Shown: positions 25,048 through 34,764 of the stretch, piece after piece
Layout: each line of letters starts with the position of its first letter
Position numbering within the stretch: position 1 is the stretch's first letter
Source of the DNA: an uncultured Eubacterium sp.
Lineage (GTDB): Bacteria > Bacillota > Clostridia > Lachnospirales > Lachnospiraceae
Direction of reading: 5' to 3'
DNA: 51,981 bases
NCBI GenBank assembly: GCA_900552795.1
Contig: USBB01000016.1
Span: 1-51,981, forward strand
Translations under genes and position numbers: made by a program
The notes under the pieces: generated by a model
What the model saw: the letters and a program-made list of their open reading frames with translations, nothing else
Databases searched by the model: none
Told to the model about the DNA's origin: nothing

Positions 25048-26532
25048 ATGAATAATATACCACAAATTAAATTAGGAATTGTTGCAGTCAGCAGAGACTG
25101 TTTTCCAGAATCACTTTCAGTTACAAGAAGAGAGAAGCTTGTAAAGGCATATTGTGAAAAATACGATGAGAATGATATTTACGAGTGTCCGATTTGTATT
25201 GTCGAGAGTGAGATACATATGATGCAGGCACTTGAAGATTTAAAAAAGGCAGGATGTAATGCACTTTGTGTATATCTTGGTAATTTCGGCCCTGAAATTG
25301 CAGAGACAATGCTTGCCAAATATTTTGACGGTCCTAAGATGTTTATAGCTGCGGCTGAGGAGACATCAGAAAATGGCGGACTTATACAGGGCAGGGGTGA
25401 TGCATACTGCGGTATGCTCAATGCAAGTTACAATTTAGCACTGCGCAACGTTAAGGCATATATACCGGATTATCCTGTAGGAACAGCACGGGAGTGTGCA
25501 GATATGATACATGAGTTTATTCCTATAGCAAGAGCTTTGTATGCAGTACAAAATTTGAAGATTATAAGCTTTGGCCCTCGTCCTACAAATTTTCTTGCAT
25601 GTAATGCACCTATAAAGCAGCTCTATAATTTAGGGGTTGAGATTGAGGAGAACTCGGAGCTTGATTTGTTTGAAAGCTATAATAACCATGCAGGTGATGA
25701 GCGAATACCTGATGTTGTTAAAAGTATGGAAGCAGAGCTTGGCTGCGGAAACAAGAAGCCGGAGATACTTTCTAAGCTTGCACAGTATGAGCTTACACTT
25801 CTTGACTGGATTGAAAATCATAAGGGTTCGAGAAAATATGTTGCTATAGCAGGAAAGTGCTGGCCGGCGTTCCAGACACAGTTTGGCTTTGTTCCGTGTT
25901 ATGTAAATTCAAGACTCACGGCAATGGGAATTCCTGTTTCATGTGAGGTTGACATTTATGGTGCACTTAGTGAATTTATAGGAACAGTTGTAAGTAATGA
26001 TGCGGTAACACTTCTCGATATTAATAATACGGTTCCGTCTGATATTTATAAAACTGATATTGAAGGTAAGTTCAAATATACGGATAAGGATGTATTTATG
26101 GGCTTCCATTGCGGAAATACTGCTTCAGGCAAGCTTTCATTCTGCGAGATGAAAAACCAGATGATTATGGCACGTTCTCTTCCTGAGGAAGTGACAAACG
26201 GTACGCTTGAGGGAGATATAATGCCTGGTGATATCACATTTTTCAGGCTTCAAAGTACTGCTGATGCGAAGCTTAACGCATATATAGCACAGGGTGAGGT
26301 TCTTCCTGTTGCGACAAGATCATTTGGCTCAATCGGAATATTTGCAATTCCTGAAATGGGACGTTTTTACAGACATGTGCTTATTGAGAACAATTTCCCT
26401 CATCATGGCGCAGTTGCATTCGGACATTTCGGAAAAGCAATTTATGAAGTATTTAAATATATGGGAGTTGAGGAAATCGGATTCAATCAGCCAGCGGGAA
26501 TGCTTTACAGAACAGAAAATCCTTTTTCATAA
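25048..26532 (+). CDS. L-fucose/L-arabinose isomerase family protein
   Basis: This 494-residue protein has the fold and length of the fucose/arabinose isomerase superfamily. It shows an N-terminal Rossmann-like region (KLGIVAVSRDCF, then CNALCVYLGNFGPE), a middle region with AIAGKCWPAFQTQFGF and SCEVDIYGAL, and a C-terminal metal/substrate region (FMGFHCGNT; NNFPHHGAVAFGHFGK). It should interconvert an aldose and a ketose using Mn2+. With a xylulokinase and transaldolase next door, a pentose such as xylose or D-arabinose is more likely than fucose. It starts two bases after the DUF4867 stop. Confidence 0.87.
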   Translation: MNNIPQIKLGIVAVSRDCFPESLSVTRREKLVKAYCEKYDENDIYECPICIVESEIHMMQALEDLKKAGCNALCVYLGNFGPEIAETMLAKYFDGPKMFIAAAEETSENGGLIQGRGDAYCGMLNASYNLALRNVKAYIPDYPVGTARECADMIHEFIPIARALYAVQNLKIISFGPRPTNFLACNAPIKQLYNLGVEIEENSELDLFESYNNHAGDERIPDVVKSMEAELGCGNKKPEILSKLAQYELTLLDWIENHKGSRKYVAIAGKCWPAFQTQFGFVPCYVNSRLTAMGIPVSCEVDIYGALSEFIGTVVSNDAVTLLDINNTVPSDIYKTDIEGKFKYTDKDVFMGFHCGNTASGKLSFCEMKNQMIMARSLPEEVTNGTLEGDIMPGDITFFRLQSTADAKLNAYIAQGEVLPVATRSFGSIGIFAIPEMGRFYRHVLIENNFPHHGAVAFGHFGKAIYEVFKYMGVEEIGFNQPAGMLYRTENPFS

Positions 26533-26550
26533 TAAATACGAGGTGAAATC

Positions 26551-28026
26551 ATGTATTATATAGGTGTGGATTTGGGAACTTCTTCTGTCAAGCTTATTCT
26601 TATGGCGGGAGACGGAAGTATCATTAATACTGTTTCAAAGGATTATCCTATAAGCTTTCCAAAACCGGGTTGGTCAGAGCAAAATCCTACTGACTGGTAT
26701 GATCAGGTGATGGCAGGAATAAGACAGCTTACACAGGAAGTTGATGCAAAGGAAGTTGCCGGCATAAGCTTTGGAGGTCAGATGCACGGACTTGTCATAC
26801 TCGATGAAAATGATAATGTAATCCGCCCGGCAATTCTTTGGAATGACGGAAGAACTGCAAAGGAGTGCGATTATTTAAATAATGTAATCGGAACAAAAAA
26901 GCTTACTGATTATACTGCTAATATAGCTTTCGCAGGATTTACGGCCCCAAAGCTTCTGTGGGTTTTGGAAAATGAGCCGGAAAATTTCAAAAAGATAAGA
27001 AAAATTATGCTTCCGAAAGATTATATTGCATACAGATTGAGCGGTGTTCACTGTACTGATGTGTCAGACGCTTCGGGAATGCTTCTTTTTGATGTCAAAA
27101 AAAGATGCTGGTCAAAGGAAATGCTTGATATCTGTCATGTTAAAGAAGAATATATGGCGAAGATATTTGAAAGCTACGAATGTGTCGGTAATCTTACAGA
27201 GGAAGCGGCAGGACAGCTCGGACTTACTACTAACGTAAAGATTATAGCAGGAGCAGGTGATAATGCAGCGGCGGCAGTAGGTACAGGAACAGTCGGAGAC
27301 GGGATGTGCAATATTTCCATAGGTACAAGCGGAACAGTTTTTATTTCGAGTGAAAGCTTTGGTGTTGATGATAATAATGCACTTCATTCATTTGCACATG
27401 CGGATGGGACATATCATCTGATGGGATGTATGTTAAGTGCAGGATCGTGTAATAAGTGGTGGATGGAAGATATAATTGATACTAAGGATTTTGAAAAAGA
27501 GCAGAAAGATATTACAGATGATAAGCTCGGAAATAATTATGTATTTTATCTTCCGTATCTTATGGGAGAGCGTTCGCCGCATAATAATCCTGCGGCAAGA
27601 GCTACGTTTACGGGTATGACCATGGATACAACAAGAACCGATATGACGCAGGCGGTGCTTGAGGGAGTTGCATTTGCAATCAGAGATTCTTTTGAAGTAG
27701 CAAAGGATTTGGGGCTTAACATTACGTCAGCCAAAATTTGCGGAGGCGGTGCAAAGAGTCCTCTTTGGAGAAAAATTATTGCTAATATTTTAAATATTGA
27801 TTTATGTGTGCCAAAGACAGAGGAAGGACCGGCTCTCGGTGCGGCAATGCTTGCGGCTGTCGGCAGCGGAGAGTATGCGAGTGTGCAGGAGGCTGTGGAT
27901 AAAATCGTAACGGTATCAGAGATTATTAAACCTGATGCAGATATAGCACGCAGATATGAAGAAAAGTATAGGTGCTTTAAGAAGATTTATCCGGCATTAA
28001 AGCCTGTGTTTGATATAATAAAGTAA
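26551..28026 (+). CDS. xylB: Xylulokinase
   Basis: This 491-residue FGGY kinase starts with the phosphate motif YYIGVDLGTSSVKLILM. It carries the xylulokinase-typical stretch GISFGGQMHGLVILDEND with ILWNDGRTAKEC, the second-domain motif SIGTSGTVF, and the C-terminal GGGAKSPLWRKI. It phosphorylates D-xylulose with ATP to give D-xylulose 5-phosphate for the pentose phosphate pathway. CGAGGTG precedes the ATG. It shares one operon with the isomerase 18 bp upstream. Related pentulose kinases are possible, but the motifs fit XylB best. Confidence 0.93.
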   Translation: MYYIGVDLGTSSVKLILMAGDGSIINTVSKDYPISFPKPGWSEQNPTDWYDQVMAGIRQLTQEVDAKEVAGISFGGQMHGLVILDENDNVIRPAILWNDGRTAKECDYLNNVIGTKKLTDYTANIAFAGFTAPKLLWVLENEPENFKKIRKIMLPKDYIAYRLSGVHCTDVSDASGMLLFDVKKRCWSKEMLDICHVKEEYMAKIFESYECVGNLTEEAAGQLGLTTNVKIIAGAGDNAAAAVGTGTVGDGMCNISIGTSGTVFISSESFGVDDNNALHSFAHADGTYHLMGCMLSAGSCNKWWMEDIIDTKDFEKEQKDITDDKLGNNYVFYLPYLMGERSPHNNPAARATFTGMTMDTTRTDMTQAVLEGVAFAIRDSFEVAKDLGLNITSAKICGGGAKSPLWRKIIANILNIDLCVPKTEEGPALGAAMLAAVGSGEYASVQEAVDKIVTVSEIIKPDADIARRYEEKYRCFKKIYPALKPVFDIIK

Positions 28027-28059
28027 TGAATTTATTCAATTTTAAAATGGAGGAAGAAA

Positions 28060-28713
28060 ATGAAATTTTTTATTGATACAGCTAATGTAGATGAAATTCG
28101 TAAGGCTAACGATATGGGAGTTATTTGCGGTGTTACGACAAACCCGTCGCTTATTGCAAAAGAGGGCAGAGATTTTGCACAGGTAATAAAAGAAATTACT
28201 GAGATTGTTGACGGTCCTATAAGCGGTGAAGTTAAGGCTACTACACAGGATGCCGAAGGGATGATAGCAGAGGGCAGGGAAATAGCAAAAATACATCCTA
28301 ACATGGTTGTTAAGATACCTATGACTGCAGAGGGATTAAAGGCAACAAAGGTTCTTTCATCTGAGGGCATAAAGGTTAACGTTACATTGATATTTTCGGC
28401 AAATCAGGCTTTGCTTGCAGCAAGAGCAGGAGCTGCATATGTGTCACCATTTCTGGGAAGACTTGATGATATTTCACAGCCGGGTATAGGGCTTATCAAT
28501 GATATTGTAGATATGTTTGCAAATTATGACATACAGACAGAAATTATCTGTGCAAGTGTAAGAAATCCTATACATGTAACAGACTGCGCACTCGCAGGAG
28601 CAGATATTGCTACGGTACCATATAAAGTTATTGAACAGATGATTCATCATCCGCTTACAGATGCAGGAATAGAAAAGTTTGTTAAGGATTATGAAGCTGT
28701 ATTCGGCAAATAA
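28060..28713 (+). CDS. Short transaldolase (fructose-6-phosphate aldolase-like)
   Basis: This 217-residue protein is a member of the short transaldolase/FSA subfamily. It opens with MKFFIDTANVDEIRKA and GVTTNPSLIA. The Schiff-base lysine is Lys85 in MVVKIPMT. Later blocks are VNVTLIFSANQALLAARAGA and SPFLGRLDD. It transfers dihydroxyacetone units in the non-oxidative pentose phosphate pathway, or cleaves fructose 6-phosphate. It directly follows the xylulokinase, so it probably handles the downstream xylulose 5-phosphate. GGAGG precedes the ATG. Confidence 0.93.
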   Translation: MKFFIDTANVDEIRKANDMGVICGVTTNPSLIAKEGRDFAQVIKEITEIVDGPISGEVKATTQDAEGMIAEGREIAKIHPNMVVKIPMTAEGLKATKVLSSEGIKVNVTLIFSANQALLAARAGAAYVSPFLGRLDDISQPGIGLINDIVDMFANYDIQTEIICASVRNPIHVTDCALAGADIATVPYKVIEQMIHHPLTDAGIEKFVKDYEAVFGK

Positions 28714-28734
28714 ATTAATTAATAGGAGTGCGGC

Positions 28735-29922
28735 ATGACCTCAACAAAAAAAATCACGACAACAGATGTCAAAAGATTAAATAAAAATACAATATTTCGG
28801 CTTATACATTTCGCAGGAAAGATTTCGAGACAGGAAATTGCGGATATACTTAAGCTTTCATTACCTACCGTAAACCAGAATCTTAAGCTTTTGCTGGAGG
28901 AAAAGCTGATTGTTTTTGGAGGGAATTTTGATTCGACAGGTGGTCGGAAAGCACAGGTAATTATGGTTAACGAGCAGGGCAAATTTGCGGTAAGTCTTAA
29001 TATTTTTCCGGGAAAAGTCAAGGTGGCGCTTATAGATTTAAACGGTAATGTAGTATGCGCATATGAAAAGAATTGCGGAGCTCCTAATGATGCAGGATAC
29101 GGAGAGGCTGTTGCTGATATGATAAACCATATCATAAAGATAGGAAAGGCATCACATGATGATGTGCTTGGTGTTGGTATAACAATTCCCGGAATATTTG
29201 ACAGTGACAATGAGGTTGTTGTTTCTGCACCTATAATGGGATTGCATAATTTTGAGTTATCAGATATTACAAAGCATATTAATTTCAAATGTATTGCATT
29301 GAATGATGCAAAATCAAAGGCGTATTCTGAGTACTGGTATGAATATAAAAATGCAGAAAAGCCAATGACAAAAGAAAGTTTTAATAATCGCATTATGCCG
29401 AAAGACCCTGTGGAGAAAATCTATCTTATGCTTGATGAGGGTGTGGGCGGTGCTTTTATAAGAAATCAACATGTGGTTGCAGGCAGACATAACCGCAGCG
29501 GTGAATTTGGACATATGACTATTCATCCGGGCGGTAGGAAGTGTTTTTGCGGAAAAACCGGTTGCTTTGAAAGTTATGTATCAAAGAGATGTTTATCTGA
29601 TGATCTGGGATTAAGTTTATCTGAATTTTTTGAAAAGCTTAAGGCCGGCGATGAAAGTATTAAAAAACATTTTGCAGGTTATCTTGATGATTTGACAACA
29701 GGAATAAATAACATATATACTATGACTGATAATGATATTGTAATTGTTGGAGCAGTTGCTCACTATTTATATGATTATCAGGATGAAATCAAGGAAATAC
29801 TTGCAAAGAAGAGTGCGTTTGACACATCTGCGGATTATTTGACGTTTGCAAGGTGCAGCGATGAAATGTCACAGGCAGGTGCAGCACTTATGTTTCTTGG
29901 TGATTTTATAAGTCGGATTTAA
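28735..29922 (+). CDS. ROK-family transcriptional repressor (XylR/NagC type)
   Basis: This 395-residue regulator has an N-terminal winged helix (about residues 13-60: NKNTIFRLIHFAGKISRQEIADILKLS). A ROK sugar-binding domain follows with a conserved zinc site around GHMTIHPGGRKCFCGKTGCFE and an ATPase-like DEGVGGAF motif. ROK repressors bind a sugar or sugar phosphate and leave their operator. It is the last gene of the operon and probably binds the palindrome at 24309-24333. A TAGGAG site precedes the ATG. The inducer is not known. Confidence 0.92.
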   Translation: MTSTKKITTTDVKRLNKNTIFRLIHFAGKISRQEIADILKLSLPTVNQNLKLLLEEKLIVFGGNFDSTGGRKAQVIMVNEQGKFAVSLNIFPGKVKVALIDLNGNVVCAYEKNCGAPNDAGYGEAVADMINHIIKIGKASHDDVLGVGITIPGIFDSDNEVVVSAPIMGLHNFELSDITKHINFKCIALNDAKSKAYSEYWYEYKNAEKPMTKESFNNRIMPKDPVEKIYLMLDEGVGGAFIRNQHVVAGRHNRSGEFGHMTIHPGGRKCFCGKTGCFESYVSKRCLSDDLGLSLSEFFEKLKAGDESIKKHFAGYLDDLTTGINNIYTMTDNDIVIVGAVAHYLYDYQDEIKEILAKKSAFDTSADYLTFARCSDEMSQAGAALMFLGDFISRI

Positions 29923-29933
29923 GGAGATTGTTC

Positions 29934-31721
29934 ATGCAGAATATTTTAAAAAGCGTGAAAAGAATATTTTTATCAAAACACTGCGTCATAAGGTTTATTA
30001 TGGCGTGGTGTTTTGTCAGTATTACCTATATTTTGGGAACATTGCTTGCAGGTAAAAACCTTGTCGCGAATTTAAAGGCGCAGGAAAGTATAGAAATTTT
30101 ATGGCTGCTTATATTATTGGCTGCAGTCTTTGCGGGATTGAATATATTTTTTGAAAATATAAAGAACGAAAAATTTGAAAAAATGTGTCTGTTTTTCCTT
30201 TCGCTCGTCTTTTGTGCGGTCAGCATCGTTATGAAACAGGATATGTATTTTGCGGCAGGCCTTACGCTGTTAATGACATTCTGCACGATATATTGTCTGG
30301 ACGGAATAGAACTAGACAGAGTAAAAGTTGATGGAAAATCACTTAAAATCATTTTGGCTATATCTGCATTGCTTTTTGTGCTGTTTGCGTCAGCGTGCGG
30401 AATATGCAGATATCTTAGTTACAGTACGCCTAATTTTGATTTTGGAATATTTTCACAGATGTTTTATTATATGAAAAATACATTCACAATGAATACAACT
30501 TGTGAAAGAGACATGCTTATGTCACATATGAACGTGCATGTTTCGCCTGTCTACTGGCTCATATTGCCATTTTATGCGGTTTTTTCATCTCCTGTGACTT
30601 TACAGTTTATGCAGGCCTTTGTTATTGCGCTGGGAATTATTCCGCTTTATTTTATATGCCGCAAACATAAGTTTACACGTTTTGAAACAATGCTTTTTGG
30701 GGTATGTTATTTTGCTTATCCTGTTATGAGCGGCGGAACATTTTATGATATGCACGAAAATATGTTTCTTCCTGCAGCACTTTTGTGTCTGCTGCTTGCA
30801 ATGGAGTACGACAGTGCATGGGGAATTGCAGTATCGGCTGTTTTTGTGCTTGGCATAAAGGAAGACGCGGCTGTATATGCAGCATTTGTTGCGCTATATA
30901 TGATTTTCGGCAGAAAGATGTATAAAAAGGGAAGTGCGCTGTTTGCTGTGAGTGTTATTTATTTTGTGCTTGCCGTTATGTATCTTAACACATCCGGACA
31001 GGGAACGCTTACGGGAAGATTTAATAATATGATTTATGAAAATGACGGAAATGTTTTTGGAATGTTAAAAACAATTATTATAAGCCCGTCGTATTTTTTA
31101 ACACAGGTTATGAGTGAAAAAAATCTAAAATTCATAATACAGGTACTTTCACCGCTGCTGTTTATGCCGCTGTTAACAAAAAAGTGGCCGAGATTTATTT
31201 TGTTCGGACCGCTTGTACTTTTTAATCTCATGCCTGATTATCAGTATGGAAAAAATATTTTTTTCCAGTATGTATTCGGTTCAGGAACATTGCTTTTATA
31301 TGCAGCTCTTCTTAACGTAAAGGATTTAACAAAGCAAAGATGCACAAAAACACTTGTGATGATGCTTATAAGCTCTGTATTTTTCTTCCTTTCGCTTAAT
31401 TTGGGACAGACAAGATATATCAGCAGGTATTTTGATACTGACAATGCAAAGTTGTATCAAAGTATGAATGAGCAGTTAAAACTTATTCCGCAGGATGCGT
31501 CGGTTAAAGCGACAGCATTTTTGTGTCCGAATCTTTCAAATCGCAGATATTTATATGAGCTGGCTTACTCTGATGAGGAGACAGATTATGTGGTGATTGA
31601 TTTAAGAGACAGCACGGATTACAAAAAACGTGATGAGGATGTGGAGAATTACAAAAATGATGAACGTTATGAAATTACGTATGAAAAAGACAAAGAAATG
31701 ATAATTTTTAAAAGAAAATAG
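29934..31721 (+). CDS. DUF2079 family membrane protein
   Basis: The ATG at 29934 follows AAGGAGA; an upstream TTG adds two codons. The 595-residue product has about 12 membrane helices. Its first external loop carries the DUF2079 pattern (NFDFGIFSQMFYYM, then MSHMNVHVSPVYW), and a later loop reads FYDMHENMFLPAALL. The C-terminal 80 residues are soluble. The family is related to GT-C glycosyltransferases that use lipid-linked sugars, but its donor and acceptor are unknown. It lies 11 bp after the ROK gene and may be read through from the sugar operon. Confidence 0.82.
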   Translation: MQNILKSVKRIFLSKHCVIRFIMAWCFVSITYILGTLLAGKNLVANLKAQESIEILWLLILLAAVFAGLNIFFENIKNEKFEKMCLFFLSLVFCAVSIVMKQDMYFAAGLTLLMTFCTIYCLDGIELDRVKVDGKSLKIILAISALLFVLFASACGICRYLSYSTPNFDFGIFSQMFYYMKNTFTMNTTCERDMLMSHMNVHVSPVYWLILPFYAVFSSPVTLQFMQAFVIALGIIPLYFICRKHKFTRFETMLFGVCYFAYPVMSGGTFYDMHENMFLPAALLCLLLAMEYDSAWGIAVSAVFVLGIKEDAAVYAAFVALYMIFGRKMYKKGSALFAVSVIYFVLAVMYLNTSGQGTLTGRFNNMIYENDGNVFGMLKTIIISPSYFLTQVMSEKNLKFIIQVLSPLLFMPLLTKKWPRFILFGPLVLFNLMPDYQYGKNIFFQYVFGSGTLLLYAALLNVKDLTKQRCTKTLVMMLISSVFFFLSLNLGQTRYISRYFDTDNAKLYQSMNEQLKLIPQDASVKATAFLCPNLSNRRYLYELAYSDEETDYVVIDLRDSTDYKKRDEDVENYKNDERYEITYEKDKEMIIFKRK

Positions 31722-31752
31722 AAAATACACGCAGGGAGTTTAAAGTTTAGAG

Positions 31753-31781
31753 TTGCTAATTTAATCTGTTTTGCTTATACT
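31753..31781 (+). promoter_or_regulatory. Promoter upstream of hisC
   Basis: TTGCTA (31753-31758), then 17 bp, then TATACT (31776-31781), 76 bp before the hisC start. No T-box or other amino-acid riboswitch was recognised in this leader. Confidence 0.55.
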
Positions 31782-31857
31782 TTTTGTAATAGGATTTTGA
31801 GAGTGCAAGGCACAAAAATAATCCATGTAATCATGATTAGCTTACGGAAAGGCAGGA

Positions 31858-32934
31858 ATGTATAAAATGAGAGAATGGGAAAAAAATATCAGAAGAGTTG
31901 AGCCTTATGTACCAGGAGAACAGCCTGAAATTGTGGATGTTGTGAAGTTGAATACAAACGAGAATCCGTATCCTCCATCGCCGGAGGTGATTGAGGCTGC
32001 GGAATCATTTGATTTTGACAGATTAAGACTGTATCCTGACCCTCAAGCCTCTGTACTTGTGCAGGCAATCGCAGATGAATACGGTTTTGACAAGGATTGT
32101 GTGTTTGTCGGTGTCGGTTCAGATGATGTACTTGCCATGTGTTTTATGACGTTTTTTAATTCTGACAAGCCTGTTTTGTTTCCAAATATAACATATTCAT
32201 TCTACAGTGTGTGGGCACAGCTTTTTAATATTGCTTATGAGGAAGTTGGGCTTGATTCGGAATTTAACATAATTCCTGAAAGTTTTAATAAGCCGAACGG
32301 AGGAATTATATTCCCTAATCCTAATGCGCCTACATCAATTTATCTTGAACCGGATAAAGTTGAACAGATAATTAAAAATAATCAGTCATCAGTTGTTATT
32401 GTAGATGAGGCATATATTGATTTTGGCGGAAAATCAGCACTTGAGCTTACAAAAAAATATGAGAATCTGCTTGTGGTTCAGACCTTTTCAAAGTCGCGCT
32501 CAATGGCAGGAATGAGAATAGGCTATGCTATAGGAAATAAGAATCTTATAAAAGCGTTAAATGATGTGAAATTTTCATTTAACTCTTATACAATGAATGC
32601 AACAAGTCTTGTTTACGGTACCTGCTCAATTAAGGACAGAGCTTATTTTAATGAGTGTGTACAAAAAATAATAAATACGAGAGAACACAGCAAGAAATGT
32701 TTGACACAGTTAGGTTTTACATATCCCGACTCTAAAGCAAATTTTATATTTGCATCACATAAGTCAATTCGTGCAGATATTATATTTGATGAGCTTAAGA
32801 AGAGAAATATTTATGTAAGATATTTTAACAAGCCGCTTATAGATAATTATATTAGAATAACAATCGGTACGGATGAACAGATGGATAAGCTGTTTGCGGC
32901 ACTTGAGGAGATTATTGATGAGAGAAGCATTTGA
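31858..32934 (+). CDS. hisC: Histidinol-phosphate aminotransferase (HisC-type)
   Basis: This 358-residue PLP enzyme has the fold-type I signatures of HisC: KLNTNENPYPPSPEV near the N-terminus, VIVDEAYIDFG, and the PLP-lysine block TFSKSRSMAGMRIGYAIG. It transfers an amino group between glutamate and imidazole acetol phosphate in histidine synthesis. Close relatives such as threonine-phosphate decarboxylase are possible, because no other his gene is nearby. ATG 31858 or 31867 could be used; both have AGG-rich sequence upstream. It overlaps queH by 17 bases. Confidence 0.87.
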   Translation: MYKMREWEKNIRRVEPYVPGEQPEIVDVVKLNTNENPYPPSPEVIEAAESFDFDRLRLYPDPQASVLVQAIADEYGFDKDCVFVGVGSDDVLAMCFMTFFNSDKPVLFPNITYSFYSVWAQLFNIAYEEVGLDSEFNIIPESFNKPNGGIIFPNPNAPTSIYLEPDKVEQIIKNNQSSVVIVDEAYIDFGGKSALELTKKYENLLVVQTFSKSRSMAGMRIGYAIGNKNLIKALNDVKFSFNSYTMNATSLVYGTCSIKDRAYFNECVQKIINTREHSKKCLTQLGFTYPDSKANFIFASHKSIRADIIFDELKKRNIYVRYFNKPLIDNYIRITIGTDEQMDKLFAALEEIIDERSI

Positions 32935-33535
32935 GAACAGGAATTTTCAAAAGGAACTTGAAAAAAAGCTGTGTGAAATAACTAAAAGCGGTAAGACACC
33001 GTCACTGCTTCTTCATAGCTGCTGCGCACCATGCAGCAGTTATGTTATAGAATATATGTCACAGTATTTTGATGTTACGGTGTTTTATTATAATCCCAAT
33101 ATATCAGATAATGATGAGTACAGAAAAAGAGTTGAGGAACAAAAAAGATTTATCGGTGAGTTTCCTGCAGCAAATAAAGTTTCATTTATTGAAGGTGATT
33201 ATGAGCCGGATGTTTATTTCAAAAATGTAAAAGGACTTGAAAAATGTGAGGAGGGCGGTGAGCGCTGCTTTGTATGTTATAAGATGCGTCTTGAAAAGAC
33301 GGCAAAGCTTGCAAAAGAACTTAAATTTGACTATTTTACTACAACTCTTACGATAAGTCCGCTTAAAAAAAGTGCAAAGTTAAACGAGATTGGTGTTGGT
33401 TTAGCAGAAAAATACGGAGTCGAATATCTTTTATCGGATTTTAAGAAGAAAGAAGGGTATAAGCGTTCAATAGAATTATCAAATGAATATGGCTTATACA
33501 GGCAGAATTACTGCGGATGTGTCTTTTCTCGCTGA
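32918..33535 (+). CDS. queH: Epoxyqueuosine reductase QueH
   Basis: The start ATG at 32918 follows GAGGAG and lies within the end of hisC, so the two are coupled. The 205-residue protein (formerly DUF208) has the full QueH cysteine set: Cys35, Cys36 and Cys39 (SCCAPC), Cys110, Cys117 and Cys120 (CEEGGERCFVC), and a C-terminal YCGC. It reduces epoxyqueuosine to queuosine in tRNA using an iron-sulfur cluster. It replaces the unrelated QueG enzyme. No other queuosine gene is in view. Confidence 0.93.
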   Translation: MREAFENRNFQKELEKKLCEITKSGKTPSLLLHSCCAPCSSYVIEYMSQYFDVTVFYYNPNISDNDEYRKRVEEQKRFIGEFPAANKVSFIEGDYEPDVYFKNVKGLEKCEEGGERCFVCYKMRLEKTAKLAKELKFDYFTTTLTISPLKKSAKLNEIGVGLAEKYGVEYLLSDFKKKEGYKRSIELSNEYGLYRQNYCGCVFSR

Positions 33536-33587
33536 TTGTTGCGGGAAATTCCTGGCATGTTAATGTGTTTGCGGATTGGAGGATGCT

Positions 33588-34712
33588 ATGAGAAAAAAGA
33601 GATTTATTATTGTTGGTTCAGGCTGGCGTTCACTTTATTATGTGCGCATAGCTAAGGCGTTAAGTGAGCAGTTTGAGCTTTGTGCAATGCTTTGCAGATC
33701 GCAGCAGAAAGCGGATTTGATTGCCCATGATCATGGTATTCATACAACGGTTTCTATAGATGAATGCATACGGATGAATCCTGATTTTGTGGTAGTGGCA
33801 GTAGATAAACAGTCTATTGCTAAGGTCAGCATGGAATGGATGAATTATGGTTTTACAGTACTTTGCGAAACACCTGCTGCAACTAACGTTGAAGAGCTTA
33901 ATAAACTTTGGGAACTTCACAAGTCAGGCAAAAAGCTTATGGTGGCTGAGCAGTACATATATTATCCTTCAAATCAGGCTGCATTAAAGCTTATTAAAAC
34001 CGGAATTATAGGTCAGACCGATTATGTAAGTATGTCCATGGCACATGAGTATCATGGGGCAAGTCTTATCAGGGCGTTTTTGCAGGAAAAAACATCAACC
34101 GGGTTTAGTGTTCAGGCTGTGGCTCATGAATTTGCAACAGTCGAGACTCTTAACAGATATGAGTGTTTTACTGACGGAAGAGTTAAAAATAAAAAAAGAG
34201 TATTGGCAGTTTTTGAGTTTGAAGACGGAAAGACTGCGTTGTATGATTTTGATTCTGAACAGTACAGGTCGCCAATCAGAAATAATTATATTAAAGTTCA
34301 GGGATTGCGAGGTGAGTTAAAGGATAATAAGATATATTTTCTTGATGAAAATTTCTGCGAAAGGGAAGCTGACATTGTTTCATACAGACGTTTAGTAAAT
34401 ACAGCTTCTGATAATCCTAATTTAAAGACTTTTAACGAAATTGAAAAGATTGTGTTAGAGCAAAAGAAAGCAGATGATAAAGTTCTTTATGAAGCTGCTT
34501 TCGGACTCTGCGGACTTAGTGAGGATGAGACTGCGATAGCACAGATGATGGAGCGAGCGGCAGTTTATTCGTATGCGGATAAGGATGATTGCGAAAATTA
34601 TGAAATGGAATTAAGCTGTGCGCTTCAGGATGCTTATATGGGAATTTTGCTTAATAAGGCTGTAGAGAGCGGCAAAAAAGTCAGAAGCGAAAGTAAGATT
34701 TGGCAAATATAG
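33588..34712 (+). CDS. Gfo/Idh/MocA-like protein lacking the catalytic lysine
   Basis: The ATG at 33588 follows GGAGG. The 374-residue protein has the Gfo/Idh/MocA fold, but its nucleotide loop reads VGSGWRS rather than GxGxxG. The usual E-K-P catalytic lysine is Thr95 (CETPAA). The remaining core is recognisable (AEQYIYYPSNQAALKLI; SMAHEYHG). With these changes it may be a non-catalytic partner, a sugar-binding regulator or an unusual dehydrogenase. It lies directly before a canonical paralogue, so a paired enzyme/pseudoenzyme function is plausible. Confidence 0.8.
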   Translation: MRKKRFIIVGSGWRSLYYVRIAKALSEQFELCAMLCRSQQKADLIAHDHGIHTTVSIDECIRMNPDFVVVAVDKQSIAKVSMEWMNYGFTVLCETPAATNVEELNKLWELHKSGKKLMVAEQYIYYPSNQAALKLIKTGIIGQTDYVSMSMAHEYHGASLIRAFLQEKTSTGFSVQAVAHEFATVETLNRYECFTDGRVKNKKRVLAVFEFEDGKTALYDFDSEQYRSPIRNNYIKVQGLRGELKDNKIYFLDENFCEREADIVSYRRLVNTASDNPNLKTFNEIEKIVLEQKKADDKVLYEAAFGLCGLSEDETAIAQMMERAAVYSYADKDDCENYEMELSCALQDAYMGILLNKAVESGKKVRSESKIWQI

Positions 34713-34764
34713 TCTGCATAAATGGGAATAGTGTGCAAATAATTGCTCAGAAATGGAGTTTAGT

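Noticed and set aside
28719..29393. 224-codon frame antisense to the ROK gene
   Set aside because: It lies fully within a gene with clear ROK motifs and has no ribosome site or family resemblance.
31722..31857. T-box leader before hisC
   Set aside because: No T-box sequence, specifier stem or terminator/antiterminator pair could be found.
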